From assembly GCA_002710685.1 (NCBI GenBank), contig PALD01000066.1:124001-188000 (forward strand): 64,000 nucleotides of DNA, written 5' to 3'. This stretch comes from Cytophagaceae bacterium (GTDB lineage Bacteria; Bacteroidota; Bacteroidia; Flavobacteriales; Flavobacteriaceae). How positions within the stretch are numbered: position 1 is the stretch's first letter; each line of letters begins with the position of its first letter. This document shows positions 9,055-17,739 of the stretch, in pieces. Both the position numbers and the translations under genes were made by a program. A model generated the notes under the pieces. The model was given only the letters and a program-made list of their open reading frames with translations, made no database searches and was not told the DNA's origin.

Positions 9055-10329
9055 ATGGTTAAAACAATTACTCTTTTTTTATTTTTTATTTGTTATGTGG
9101 GTCACGCCCAGAACTGGATGAGCCACAATGATGCCCTGGCAACTGGGTCTTATAACATTCATACCTATGTTGGCGGGGTTTTTTATGCCATGGGTGCCGA
9201 GGGCCTGATACATTCTACTGACGGTGGTGCAACCTGGTCAGAACCCAAGCCTATTACCGGCGCACCTGCAGGAAGAGCAGAAATCATACAAGGCGCGCAT
9301 GATAGGGTCTATGTCAAATATGCACTGACTGATGCGGGTAACCCGGGATATCTTTACTATTACACCACAGATAATGGCGCAACCTGGGTAAACGATAGCG
9401 AAGGTTTATTCTCCTATTTTGGGATGGATGTTCCCGGAAGGGCAAATTTTGCGTTTTCAGTATTAAGCGATAATTACATAGTACTCCATAATTACTTTAC
9501 AGATAAATCTTACTATAAACAAGTAGGAGAGGAGGGATGGAAAGAACTTTTTGCCTATGATTTCAATTCTTTACAGGACTTTACATTTATAGGTAATACC
9601 TGGTTTGCGGCTATTCCCACGTGGGCAGGACGCCTTAGAAAGTCAACTGATTTTGGAGAAACCTGGTCTACTGTAGGGTATTCCGGTCTGCCTGACGGCG
9701 AAATACAAATTCTTGCCAGCAATCACGAGGGTAAACTCTTCATCTATTTTAATGGGGTCAATGAAGTTTATATGTCTGAAGATGAAGGAGAGACCTGGGT
9801 CGCTACAAATGCCGGCCCCGCAATTGCCGAAGCGGGAGGAAACCTTATTGCAAACATGACGGCATCAGGTGACGACCTGTATCTTGCGCTAGGCCCCATA
9901 GAAACAGAAGATATAACCACCAATTACATTGAATCGCACACTACAGTGCCCAGCTATACCGTGGGAGACCCTTCTGGCCTTTATGAAGCATGGCTAGCAC
10001 CAGCCATTGTTGAATTTTATGTAGTAAATGATAAGGTTTATGCCTCTTATTTTGAGTTATTTTCTGCAGAGGGGGGCGGTAACCACCTAGGCATGGAAAA
10101 TCTTAAGATAGACTCTAAAATAAGTGTATATCCCAACCCCACCACAGATTACCTCACCATCCAATCAAGATATAGCGATACATGGAAAATATATGATTTA
10201 CGCGGCAAGCTGGTCTCACAGGGAACCCTTGAAGCCGCAATACCCGTACAAATCAATATTGAAGGGTTGTCAGCAGGCACCTATATTTTGATGACGGCCA
10301 GCACAACGCAAAAAATAATCAAGCTGTAG
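9055..10329 (+). CDS. Secreted Asp-box (BNR/sialidase-like) protein with T9SS sorting domain
   Basis: The 424-residue protein has a signal peptide (residues 1-18, ending at GHA) and at least four Asp-box motifs of the S-x-D-x-G-x-T-W type: STDGGATWS, TTDNGATWV, STDFGETWS and SEDEGETWV. These mark a beta-propeller related to sialidase or Vps10 folds. The last about 75 residues (from ISVYPNPTTDYLTI to QKIIKL) are a type A Por secretion sorting domain, so the protein should cross the outer membrane through the type IX system. No sialidase arginine triad is evident, so enzymatic activity is not claimed. Confidence 0.88.
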   Translation: MVKTITLFLFFICYVGHAQNWMSHNDALATGSYNIHTYVGGVFYAMGAEGLIHSTDGGATWSEPKPITGAPAGRAEIIQGAHDRVYVKYALTDAGNPGYLYYYTTDNGATWVNDSEGLFSYFGMDVPGRANFAFSVLSDNYIVLHNYFTDKSYYKQVGEEGWKELFAYDFNSLQDFTFIGNTWFAAIPTWAGRLRKSTDFGETWSTVGYSGLPDGEIQILASNHEGKLFIYFNGVNEVYMSEDEGETWVATNAGPAIAEAGGNLIANMTASGDDLYLALGPIETEDITTNYIESHTTVPSYTVGDPSGLYEAWLAPAIVEFYVVNDKVYASYFELFSAEGGGNHLGMENLKIDSKISVYPNPTTDYLTIQSRYSDTWKIYDLRGKLVSQGTLEAAIPVQINIEGLSAGTYILMTASTTQKIIKL

Positions 10330-10347
10330 TTTTAATTGTTGATGTTA

Positions 10348-10378
10348 GAAGGGCAATATTCATTTAATATTGCTCTTC
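10348..10378. terminator. Hairpin between convergent genes
   Basis: GAAGGGCAATATT (10348-10360) and AATATTGCTCTTC (10366-10378) form a 13-bp stem with one G-T pair and the loop CATTT. It overlaps the last codons of panB and lies just after the Asp-box gene. The lack of a long T-run makes it a weak classical terminator. Confidence 0.6.
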
Positions 10379-11182
10379 ATCATTGGGAAAATCCCTGCTC
10401 TTCACATCAGTATTATACTGCTTGAAGGCGTTGCTCATTTCATCATATAGATTGAGGTAACGTCTTAAGAAGCGTGGATGAAATTCATGGGTCATGCCCA
10501 GCATATCCTGTACAACCAGCACTTGGCCATCAACACCATTACCAGCACCTATGCCTATCACGGGGATTGAGATACTCTCTGCGACTTCCTTTGCAAGCTT
10601 TGCGGGTACTTTTTCAAGGACAACGGCAAAACATCCTGCTTTTTCAAGCATTTTTGCATCAGCTTTCAGCTTTTCGGCTTCTTCCTCCTCCTTGGCACGC
10701 ACGGTATATGTGCCAAATTTATAAATAGACTGTGGGGTCAAGCCTAGATGCCCCATCACGGGTATGCCTGCATGAAGGATACGCTTGATGGATTCTTTTA
10801 TCTCTTTTCCACCCTCTAGCTTTACGGCATGCGCGCCGCTTTCTTTCATGATACGTATGGCACTGCGCAAAGCCTCTTTGGGGTCACTTTGATATGTGCC
10901 AAAGGGGAGGTCAACCACCACTAGTGAACGCTTAATGGCACGTATTACCGAAGACGCATGATAAATCATCTGCTCCAGTGTAATGGGCAAGGTCGTCTCA
11001 TGACCCGCCATGACGTTAGATGCGCTATCTCCCACAAGGATTACATCAATACCGGCACGGTCAACTATTTTTGCCATGGTATAATCATATGAGGTGAGCA
11101 TGGATATCCTTTCACCATTGCTCTTCATTTCCTGCAATGATTTTACCGTTATGCGTTTGTATTCCTTTTTTGCGGTTGACAT
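10364..11182 (-). CDS. panB: 3-methyl-2-oxobutanoate hydroxymethyltransferase
   Basis: PanB transfers a hydroxymethyl group from methylene-tetrahydrofolate to 2-oxoisovalerate, giving ketopantoate for pantothenate and coenzyme A synthesis. The 272 residues match the family. Motifs include [13 protein letters not shown], the metal/substrate region [32 protein letters not shown], and [15 protein letters not shown] near the C-terminus. It shares its 2-oxoisovalerate substrate with LeuA, encoded 5 kb away. Start ATG at 11182. It is monocistronic here. Confidence 0.96.
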   Translation of the reverse strand: MSTAKKEYKRITVKSLQEMKSNGERISMLTSYDYTMAKIVDRAGIDVILVGDSASNVMAGHETTLPITLEQMIYHASSVIRAIKRSLVVVDLPFGTYQSDPKEALRSAIRIMKESGAHAVKLEGGKEIKESIKRILHAGIPVMGHLGLTPQSIYKFGTYTVRAKEEEEAEKLKADAKMLEKAGCFAVVLEKVPAKLAKEVAESISIPVIGIGAGNGVDGQVLVVQDMLGMTHEFHPRFLRRYLNLYDEMSNAFKQYNTDVKSRDFPNDEEQY

Positions 11183-11248
11183 AAATATGTATTTAGATAA
11201 TCGAGGTAAAAGTAAATAATTATGTATTCAAAAAGCATATTTATTAAT

Positions 11249-11280
11249 TGGAAATATTCCATTTAAAAGGAATATTTCCA
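11249..11280. promoter_or_regulatory. Perfect dyad upstream of umuDC (candidate operator)
   Basis: Two 12-base arms, TGGAAATATTCC and GGAATATTTCCA, form a perfect inverted repeat around ATTTAAAA, ending 12 bases before the umuD ATG. Each arm is itself nearly palindromic (GGAATATTCC with one extra A or T), so two dimers could bind side by side. The position over the start region suggests repression of the error-prone polymerase until damage. The regulator is unknown. Confidence 0.6.
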
Positions 11281-11292
11281 TATTTTTACAAC

Positions 11293-11658
11293 ATGGAAAA
11301 TTTTGTTTTTAGAAAAATAGTAAAACCATCAAATGAGCACTCCCCACGTGTTTCAATGCAAACAGGTTTTCCCAGTCCGGCAACGCATTATCTCGAGCAT
11401 GGTATAGATCTCAACAGGGAGCTGGTCAAAAATCCAGATGCAACCTTTTATGTAAGGGTAATGGGCGGGCAATATCAACCATTGGGAATCGAGGATAAGG
11501 ATGTGCTCATTGTTGACCGGTCTTTAAAACTAAAGAAAAACGGACTGATAATGGTGTGCCATGAAGGCGAGTTCAAGCTCATTAGGACTGCAACAGGTAA
11601 AATCAATGGTCCTTATGAACTCTGGGGGAGCATAACGTATATAATACGTGACCTGTAA
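11293..11658 (+). CDS. umuD: UmuD-like translesion polymerase subunit / S24 peptidase
   Basis: The 121-residue protein matches UmuD: a self-cleaving LexA-type S24 serine-lysine peptidase whose processed form supports DNA polymerase V. The region SPATHYLEHGIDLNREL precedes the PDATFYVRVMG block, and the later KKNGLIMVCHEGEFKLIR segment fits the family. The serine in MQTGFPSPA and the catalytic Ser-Lys pair are less obvious than in E. coli, so self-cleavage should be checked. The ATG at 11293 is preferred to a TTG 15 codons earlier, which would fall inside the dyad. Its stop overlaps the umuC start by one base. Confidence 0.85.
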   Translation: MENFVFRKIVKPSNEHSPRVSMQTGFPSPATHYLEHGIDLNRELVKNPDATFYVRVMGGQYQPLGIEDKDVLIVDRSLKLKKNGLIMVCHEGEFKLIRTATGKINGPYELWGSITYIIRDL

Positions 11659-12929
11659 TGGTGGGGCTTATTGATTGCAACAGCTTTTATGCCTCTTGCG
11701 AGCAGGTCTTTAGGCCAGACCTCAAGAATAGGCCCGTAGTGGTACTGAGCAATAATGATGGTTGCATAATCGCGGCAAACAAAGAGGCAAAAGCCCTGGC
11801 GCATATACCCATGTTTGAGCCCGTCTTTAAGATCAAGGACCAGCTCATCAAGAACAATGTGGTGTTTTTTTCTTCTAACTATACACTCTATGGTGAAATG
11901 TCGCAGCGGGTCATGAACATCTTAAAGGATTTTTCACCCCTTGTGGAAATCTATAGCATAGATGAATCATTTATAAGCCTGGAGGGCATGCGCCATTATG
12001 ACCTTGAGCAGTATGGCCATGCAATAAAAGATACAATATTGCGCAATACCGGTCTTCCCGTGGGTGTGGGCATTGCCCCCACAAAAGTGCTCGCTAAACT
12101 CGCCAACAAAGAAGCAAAGAGCAATACGGAAAACAATCACGTCCTGCTCATCAACAGTGATGAGAAAAGGATAGGATTATTGAAAAGGTCACCCATAAAA
12201 AACGTATGGGGCATAGGGCGTAAACACGTCAAGAGATTAAATGCCGTGGGAGTCCTGACGGCCCATGACTTTACATGCAAGCCCCTCGCGTGGGTACGCA
12301 AGGAGATGACGGTGGTGGGAGAACGCCTGTGGCGTGAACTGCGCGGAGAGCCTTGTCTTGAAATCAATCAATTTCCCAAATCAAAAAAAGCCATAGGTAC
12401 GGCAAAATCCTTTGGCAAAAAGCTTGAGGACCTAAGCGTGATAGAAGAGGCCTGCGCCTATTATATAACCGAAGTAAGCGAGGTATTACGGGCACAAAAA
12501 AGCTGTGCCGGGCAAATACAGGTATTCTTGCAAACCAATTACCACAGCAACATAGATGCACAATATTGTAAAAGTATAGTGATTACCCTTCCATACCCTA
12601 CAAACAATACCTTTATGCTTATCTCACATGCTAACAAGGGCTTGCACCACATATTTAAAAATGGGTATAGATATAAAAAAGTGGGGGTCAACCTGCTAGG
12701 TCTCGTGCCGCAGCAGCACGTTCAGGGCAACCTTTTTGAATCTTTCCCTAAAACAGGTATTGACCCCTTGATAAAGACCATTGACGCCCTCAACAATAAA
12801 TATGGTAAGTATAAAGTCTCAAGTGCCCTTTTGGGAAACAGAAAAGAAGATTGGGAACTCATAAAAAAAGAGCGAAGCCCCCGTTATACAACACAATGGG
12901 ATGAAATACTCACCATAAATGCCAAATGA
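11658..12929 (+). CDS. umuC: Y-family DNA polymerase V catalytic subunit
   Basis: The protein has 423 residues. The N-terminal palm motif LIDCNSFYASCEQVFRP and the catalytic SIDESF motif (at about residue 100) give the metal-binding acidic residues of Y-family polymerases. GLPVGVGIAPTKVLAKLANK and the helix-hairpin-helix region VWGIGRKHVKRL are also typical. The enzyme copies damaged DNA with low fidelity together with UmuD. It overlaps umuD at TAATG, so the pair is co-translated. Confidence 0.95.
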   Translation: MVGLIDCNSFYASCEQVFRPDLKNRPVVVLSNNDGCIIAANKEAKALAHIPMFEPVFKIKDQLIKNNVVFFSSNYTLYGEMSQRVMNILKDFSPLVEIYSIDESFISLEGMRHYDLEQYGHAIKDTILRNTGLPVGVGIAPTKVLAKLANKEAKSNTENNHVLLINSDEKRIGLLKRSPIKNVWGIGRKHVKRLNAVGVLTAHDFTCKPLAWVRKEMTVVGERLWRELRGEPCLEINQFPKSKKAIGTAKSFGKKLEDLSVIEEACAYYITEVSEVLRAQKSCAGQIQVFLQTNYHSNIDAQYCKSIVITLPYPTNNTFMLISHANKGLHHIFKNGYRYKKVGVNLLGLVPQQHVQGNLFESFPKTGIDPLIKTIDALNNKYGKYKVSSALLGNRKEDWELIKKERSPRYTTQWDEILTINAK

Positions 12930-12960
12930 ATAAAGATTATTTTTGGTAAAAACCGGTACC

Positions 12961-13269
12961 ATGCACAAAGTTTACAGCTATATTTTCTTTACCTGTATCG
13001 CTTTCGCGAAAGCAAATGCGCAAACAGCAACCCCGCAGGAAACCGTAAAACAGTTCTTTGATGCCATGCATACACGGGACACCCCATTACTCTGGAGCAT
13101 GGTTACCACAGGGGTGATTTTACAAACAAGCATTGTCAAAACGGGTGAAGCGCGCCGTTGACCAGGATTTTGACCTTTTTCTCAACGCTATCTCCGGTAT
13201 TCCACAGGGTACTGCTTTTAAAAAAATACTGGATCAAACTAAGACCGATGGAACTATGGCCAATGTGTG
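12961..13269 (+). pseudogene. Decayed secreted NTF2/SnoaL-like protein gene
   Basis: An ATG at 12961 opens a signal peptide (ending at AKANAQ) and an NTF2-like start (QETVKQFFDAMHTRDTPLLWSM). This frame stops at 13161. The family sequence continues in another frame from about 13146 (KRAVDQDFDLFLNAISGIPQG) up to a TGA at 13267-13269, where MANV would normally be followed by a tryptophan and about 40 more residues. So there is one frameshift, a probable TGG-to-TGA change, and a missing 3' part next to the convergent gene. A copy of the dispersed palindrome lies in the signal peptide. Confidence 0.7.
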
Positions 13270-13277
13270 AATAAGGT

Positions 13278-14609
13278 CTATTGCCCATCATGGGCCGTCT
13301 CAGGGTTTTCTTCACTTTCGCTAAGGGTATTTTCTGCGCCCGCTATCATTTGGGCAAAAAAGGTGTTGAAGTCCTTGGCATCGCCTTTTTCTGCCTTGCG
13401 CATGCATTCCCATAGAATATTCAGGTTAGGCTCGTCATCAAGCCCCACCTGTGAGGCAAACTTTTCAAAAGGGCGCAGGATTTTTAAGAGCCTTGACCTT
13501 TGCTCCAGGGATTCTAGGTCAATATTCTTGTACTTTTTAGTAAGAAACACGATTTCCCTATAAAAATACTGCTTGCCGTACTGGTTGATCTGTGCCTGGT
13601 AGTTGGCTTCTGCCCTTGACTTGGCTTCTGCCTTTTTCCGTTCAAGGTCAATGGCCCTGAGGGGTTCAAAAGAATCCACAAGGTGCATTAAAATCTCCCT
13701 GTCTTTTTCAAAGGCATCCTGTTTTTCCTTTCCAAAAGTGGGATAGCGTATAAGGAAAATATGGTCTATCAAGGTGCCCTCAATGCCAAAGATGGTCATG
13801 TTGATTTCTACCTCATCCACCTTTTTATCATTGGCCATCATGTAGTTCAACTTTTGCTGTAGGTTGAATTGTATGAACTCTTTTCCTGTTTCTTTTAAAG
13901 TGCCGTTTTCTATGGTGTTGAACTTTAGCAACCCAGAGTTCAGTACTCCCGTGGTAAAGCTTATCATGTTTTGTGCAAGGGTTGTCTCGGTAAGGCTGTC
14001 CTCCATGATTTTCTCAAAGGGAATGATGGTGAGCTGGGCCTTTACAATGGTTTCAAGTGCGGTGGGTATCTTGTTGCCGTTGATGAGCGTTTCACCAGGA
14101 ATGGGTATCAGGCTCAAGGTATTGGGAGATTGTATGAAGGTTGTGGTGATGTCCACATTTTCGGGCAGGGCAAATTGCTTCATGATTTCTGGGTCATCCT
14201 CGATCTCCATGTTGGCAAGGGCCAGTTCAGGGATGCTCAAAAGTTTCACATCCCAATCTTCAGGGGGCGTGTTGATTCTAAATGTACCTTTTGCCCCCAC
14301 GACCTTTTGACTGGAAGTAGCCTCTATTTCTGCCTGGCTCACTTCTCGCTTGGCGGGCTTTATCTCCTGGTCAAATCCCACAATCTTGGGATTTGTGGCG
14401 GCCGTTGACTCAGATTTTGTCACATAATGCAAAAAGAGCCATAAACTGGCAACCATGACAAGCCCGGCGGCAATACGCTCCCCAGAGTCTGTGGCAAGCA
14501 AGAGCCATGAGCCCAGTGAAACTTCAATGACGATGAGAAGGACAATCCATACTTGTTTTATGTTTTTAATGTCCTTGAGGTTTATGGAGAGTTTATCAGC
14601 AAGTGCCAT
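13278..14609 (-). CDS. Membrane-anchored protein of unknown function
   Basis: The 443-residue protein has two closely spaced hydrophobic segments near the N-terminus (about residues 19-38 and 45-62). A large soluble region follows, with no motif I recognise, and a charged helical stretch (residues 315-360, ERKKAEAKSRAEANY). The C-terminus is acidic. It lies 15 bases downstream of the peptidoglycan-binding gene on the same strand and is probably in one operon with it, which suggests a role at the cell envelope. No function is claimed. Confidence 0.75.
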   Translation of the reverse strand: MALADKLSINLKDIKNIKQVWIVLLIVIEVSLGSWLLLATDSGERIAAGLVMVASLWLFLHYVTKSESTAATNPKIVGFDQEIKPAKREVSQAEIEATSSQKVVGAKGTFRINTPPEDWDVKLLSIPELALANMEIEDDPEIMKQFALPENVDITTTFIQSPNTLSLIPIPGETLINGNKIPTALETIVKAQLTIIPFEKIMEDSLTETTLAQNMISFTTGVLNSGLLKFNTIENGTLKETGKEFIQFNLQQKLNYMMANDKKVDEVEINMTIFGIEGTLIDHIFLIRYPTFGKEKQDAFEKDREILMHLVDSFEPLRAIDLERKKAEAKSRAEANYQAQINQYGKQYFYREIVFLTKKYKNIDLESLEQRSRLLKILRPFEKFASQVGLDDEPNLNILWECMRKAEKGDAKDFNTFFAQMIAGAENTLSESEENPETAHDGQ

Positions 14610-14624
14610 GATGCCCTGGGTTAA

Positions 14625-15842
14625 TTAGATTGACTTTAGTTTTTGTACGGTATCCTTGGTAAAATCCGGGGGGAACCTATCATCAATCTCACTAAGGTTT
14701 GATTCTCGCCCCAGCATATACCATACACGGTTGTTGCCCAGTTGATTGTAACATACCACAAGGTCAGAAAGGACATTGTAGGCACCCCGTGTCCTACCTT
14801 GTGCAAGTCCCGCATAGGATGGAGAAGAGTACTCACTGCAATCTATTATCCTGCCTTCTGGCGAAATATAACTGCGTCCGGCAATAACCTGGCAACCCGC
14901 TGAGAAATTGAGCCCCCCATCACCAGACCAGTGTATATTGATGGTCATATTGGGCACATCAAGGCCTTTCTTGATATCTGCATCGGTGAGGGCATTGTCG
15001 TTTATCACATCACGATAGACCAGGACACCTTTAGAATAGGGGCGCAGTGCTTTATATATTTTTGTCGCATTGCTTATCTTGTGCCAGCTTAACCTGTATT
15101 TGTGCTGTCCTTCAACAAGAAAGGCTTCATCTGTCCTATCTGCCATTTTAGAACTAGGATCAGTACTTCCCCAAAAGGTAAAGGCCAGCCCCTTGATCAA
15201 CAGTATGAACAGGTCATCATTTTCCCTATCTTGCCGTGCAACTTCCTGATGCCTGCGTATGCCTATCAAATGGGTTTCACGTGGGTCAAATGACCACTCT
15301 TCTGGTGGTAGTGTATCTCCTGTGGAGGGCGCATTCCTTATTTGGTCCAGGATTACATTTTTTGCGGTCATGTAATGTTTTTTTGCCGCATTCAAGATGG
15401 CCATCCAGTCCTTGTACTCCTGGCTGGGGTTATCGATGCCAAACTGTGCCCAGGTGTTCTTGATATCCCCGGCTTCCCATCGCATCATGTGCTTCCAGGT
15501 ATTGTCGCCCACGATGCCATCAGGAGCTCCTATGCTCTTGTCACCCTCTATATTGTGAACGTATTCCTGAAACAATCGCACGGCGGCCTGTGTGCCATAA
15601 CCATAAATGCCAGAGAATTGACAATTAGGGAAAAACCCCTTGTTCTTCAAGAATGTCTGGATGCGCAATACTTCCTTACCCTGCATTTCAACAAAGTCGT
15701 TCCACGCATTGTTTGCCTCGTCCCTAAATTGCTCCCGGTCCCTAAGGTGCGTGGCCATCCACCTGTGATAGGGTTGAAGAAATTCTCCCTTGTCTGCGGG
15801 CATTTTACCCATATCCACCGTGCCTAATTTTAAAACTGCCAT
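14625..15842 (-). CDS. Peptidoglycan-binding-domain protein with a His...SAGCQ C-terminal domain
   Basis: The 405-residue protein has no signal peptide. Residues 55-120 form a PG_binding_1 domain (VLRIQTFLKNKGFF, then GYGTQAAVRLFQEY and DGIVGDNTWKHM). The C-terminal third contains NIHWSGDGG and SAGCQVIAG (H304, C315). This spacing recalls the H...S-x-G-C active site of YkuD L,D-transpeptidases and some murein hydrolases, but the context is divergent. It is followed by a two-span membrane protein. A cytoplasmic PG-binding protein is odd. It could leave by a non-classical route such as a contractile or lytic system, but nothing in the window proves this. Confidence 0.7.
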   Translation of the reverse strand: MAVLKLGTVDMGKMPADKGEFLQPYHRWMATHLRDREQFRDEANNAWNDFVEMQGKEVLRIQTFLKNKGFFPNCQFSGIYGYGTQAAVRLFQEYVHNIEGDKSIGAPDGIVGDNTWKHMMRWEAGDIKNTWAQFGIDNPSQEYKDWMAILNAAKKHYMTAKNVILDQIRNAPSTGDTLPPEEWSFDPRETHLIGIRRHQEVARQDRENDDLFILLIKGLAFTFWGSTDPSSKMADRTDEAFLVEGQHKYRLSWHKISNATKIYKALRPYSKGVLVYRDVINDNALTDADIKKGLDVPNMTINIHWSGDGGLNFSAGCQVIAGRSYISPEGRIIDCSEYSSPSYAGLAQGRTRGAYNVLSDLVVCYNQLGNNRVWYMLGRESNLSEIDDRFPPDFTKDTVQKLKSI

Positions 15843-15907
15843 AACCCTTTAGTTTATAGAAAGTTAAAAAGTAGGGATTTTTTAAAGGCTATTGAAGTTT
15901 TTATCTC

Positions 15908-15930
15908 AAAAAGGGGAAAAATCCCTTTTT
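15908..15930. other. Hairpin with a T-run, no gene assigned
   Basis: AAAAAGGG and CCCTTTTT form an 8-bp stem with a 7-base loop, followed by TTTTTGC-like sequence on the plus strand. It looks like a terminator, but no plus-strand gene ends here. It may be a leader element or chance. Confidence 0.4.
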
Positions 15931-15955
15931 TGCAGTGGTTTTGCAAAAGAGGCCT

Positions 15956-15972
15956 TTTCGCTTAAAGCGAAA
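15956..15972. repeat. Dispersed palindrome TTTCGC-TTAAA-GCGAAA
   Basis: This is an intergenic copy of the TTT(G/C)GC-loop-GC(C/G)AAA family, here in the C/G version, with a perfect 6-bp stem and a 5-base loop. Compared with the copy at 3958 both paired positions have changed together (GGC/GCC to CGC/GCG). Confidence 0.7.
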
Positions 15973-16028
15973 TTTATACGGGTGTTGTAAATTATATACC
16001 TTGCAGCCCTAATGGCTAGCGTTAAATA

Positions 16029-16172
16029 ATGAAATTCTTAAGGAACAACTGGGTCAAGGTGCTCCTTGCCCTCATCAGTATAATAGGGATAGCCACGGGA
16101 AAATTCCTGTTTATATTCTTGGCCATACCACTGGGTGCCGGTATTTTTGACAAGAAAAACAAAAACGAGTGA
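16029..16172 (+). CDS. 47-residue membrane protein
   Basis: A short open frame starts with ATG at 16029 and ends with TGA at 16170. The product has a basic start (MKFLRNNWVKV), one or two hydrophobic stretches (about residues 11-24 and 27-40), and a polar, lysine-rich tail (DKKNKNE). That is the form of a genuine single- or double-span small membrane protein rather than a random frame. It lies just upstream of the pyrR promoter. The function is unknown. Confidence 0.6.
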   Translation: MKFLRNNWVKVLLALISIIGIATGKFLFIFLAIPLGAGIFDKKNKNE

Positions 16173-16215
16173 ATCAATGTGCGTGCCGATGGTCAAACGC
16201 ATTGTAAAAATTGAC

Positions 16216-16223
16216 TACATTTG
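16216..16223 (+). promoter_or_regulatory. -7 promoter element of pyrR
   Basis: TACATTTG is an exact match to the Bacteroidota -7 consensus TANNTTTG, 27 bases upstream of the pyrR ATG. A -33 TTG at the usual distance is not clear. The 5' leader would be about 20 bases, too short for PyrR-type attenuation. Confidence 0.6.
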
Positions 16224-16250
16224 CATACAATACGACAGGATTTATCCATT

Positions 16251-16790
16251 ATGAGCCAAAAAGTATTGCTAAACGCAAAAGAATTAGACATCATTCTGCA
16301 CCGGCTGGCCTGTCAACTCATTGAAAAACACCTTGATTTTAAAGATACCGTTCTCGTAGGGCTTCAACCCAGGGGCATTTTTGTGGCCGAACGTATCAAG
16401 GGCCTTCTGGAAAACGAGTACAATATAGCCGATATAAAAATGGGGTATCTCGATATCACGTTCTTTCGGGATGATTTTCGCCGTAGCGAAAAACCGCTGG
16501 AAGCGAATAAGACCAAGATCAATTTTGTGGTCGAGAACAAGAAGGTCGTCTTTATAGATGACGTGCTGTATACCGGTCGCAGTATCAATGCCGCGCTTAC
16601 TGCCCTGCAGAGTTTTGGCAGGCCACAGGAGGTTGAGCTGCTCACGCTTATAGACCGCAGGTTTAGCAGGCACTTGCCCATACAGCCCACCTACCGTGGC
16701 AGGCAGGTAGATGCGATAAATGAAGAAAAGGTTAAGGTAAGCTGGAAGGAGAACGATGGGGAGGATGCAGTTTATGTAATTAATAAGTAA
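16251..16790 (+). CDS. pyrR: PyrR-type uracil phosphoribosyltransferase / regulator
   Basis: This is a 179-residue type I phosphoribosyltransferase. The PRPP-binding motif VVFIDDVLYTGRSINAAL (about residues 96-113) and the VGLQPRGIF loop fit PyrR closely. PyrR proteins bind UMP or uracil and, in Firmicutes, attenuate pyr operons; in Bacteroidota the RNA-binding role is uncertain. The ATG at 16251 agrees with the promoter at 16216; a TTG at 16221 would overlap that promoter. It is followed by pyrB after 22 bases, so pyrimidine metabolism is the clear context. Confidence 0.92.
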   Translation: MSQKVLLNAKELDIILHRLACQLIEKHLDFKDTVLVGLQPRGIFVAERIKGLLENEYNIADIKMGYLDITFFRDDFRRSEKPLEANKTKINFVVENKKVVFIDDVLYTGRSINAALTALQSFGRPQEVELLTLIDRRFSRHLPIQPTYRGRQVDAINEEKVKVSWKENDGEDAVYVINK

Positions 16791-16812
16791 AGGAAAAAGA
16801 GATACGATAAGG

Positions 16813-17739
16813 ATGAGCGAATTAAGTGTAAATCACTTACTGGGGATCAAGTACATCACGCGCAAGGATATTGATCTTATTTTTGAAACCGCAGATCAAT
16901 TCAAGGAGGTCATCAACAGGCCCATTAAAAAGGTTCCTTCCCTGCGAGATATCACGATTGCAAACCTCTTTTTTGAAAACAGTACCCGCACACGCCTCAG
17001 CTTTGAACTTGCCGAAAAACGCTTGAGCGCTGATGTTGTCAATTTTTCGGCGGCAGCCTCATCTGTAAAAAAGGGGGAAACCCTCATAGATACGGTGAAC
17101 AATATCCTGTCAATGAAAGTTGATATGGTGGTCATGCGGCACCCCAATCCTGGTGCCGGTGTTTTTCTCTCCAGAAACATAAGGGCAAGTATAGTCAATG
17201 CGGGCGATGGCGCCCATGAACACCCCACACAGGCCCTGCTTGATTCTTTTTCCATACGGGAAAGGCTGGGGGATATCGAGGGCAAGAAGGTGGTCATCGT
17301 GGGTGATATACTTCATAGCCGTGTTGCCCTGTCCAATATCTATGCGCTCAAACTACTTGGAGCAGAAGTTAAGGTTTGTGGCCCTAAGACATTAATACCT
17401 AAATATATAGAAAGTCTTGGTGTTGCGGTTGAACTGGACCTGAGAAAAGCCCTGAACTGGTGTGATGTGGCCAATATGTTGCGGGTGCAAAACGAGCGGA
17501 TGGACATTAGCTATTTTCCCAGCACACGAGAATATGTGCAACAGTATGGCCTAGATAGAGAATTGCTGGAATCTCTAGATAAAGAGATTGTGGTGATGCA
17601 CCCAGGCCCCATCAACCGTGGGGTTGAGATTACGAGCGATGTTGCAGATTCTGGACAGGCCATCATCCTCAACCAAGTGGAGAACGGTGTTGCGATACGT
17701 ATGGCGGTAATTTATCTATTAGCTTCAAAAATCAAATAA
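16813..17739 (+). CDS. pyrB: Aspartate carbamoyltransferase catalytic subunit
   Basis: It joins carbamoyl phosphate and aspartate, the first committed step of pyrimidine synthesis. The 308 residues include the carbamoyl-phosphate motif FFENSTRTRLSFE (residues 54-66), SSVKKGETLIDT, the DGAHEHPTQALLD block and the MHPGPINRGVEI motif. No pyrI regulatory subunit is adjacent. The stop overlaps the start of the next small gene (TAATG), suggesting an operon pyrR-pyrB-(111-residue gene). Confidence 0.97.
   Translation: MSELSVNHLLGIKYITRKDIDLIFETADQFKEVINRPIKKVPSLRDITIANLFFENSTRTRLSFELAEKRLSADVVNFSAAASSVKKGETLIDTVNNILSMKVDMVVMRHPNPGAGVFLSRNIRASIVNAGDGAHEHPTQALLDSFSIRERLGDIEGKKVVIVGDILHSRVALSNIYALKLLGAEVKVCGPKTLIPKYIESLGVAVELDLRKALNWCDVANMLRVQNERMDISYFPSTREYVQQYGLDRELLESLDKEIVVMHPGPINRGVEITSDVADSGQAIILNQVENGVAIRMAVIYLLASKIK

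Noticed and set aside
10474..10728. 84-codon plus-strand frame within panB
   Set aside because: It is a shadow of panB with proline/leucine-rich random composition.
13114..13161. C-terminus of the short NTF2-like frame as a genuine 66-residue protein
   Set aside because: The family sequence continues in another frame right after it, so it is better explained as a broken gene.
16216..16250. PyrR attenuation site
   Set aside because: The leader is too short, and no PyrR-binding hairpin or terminator precedes pyrR or pyrB.
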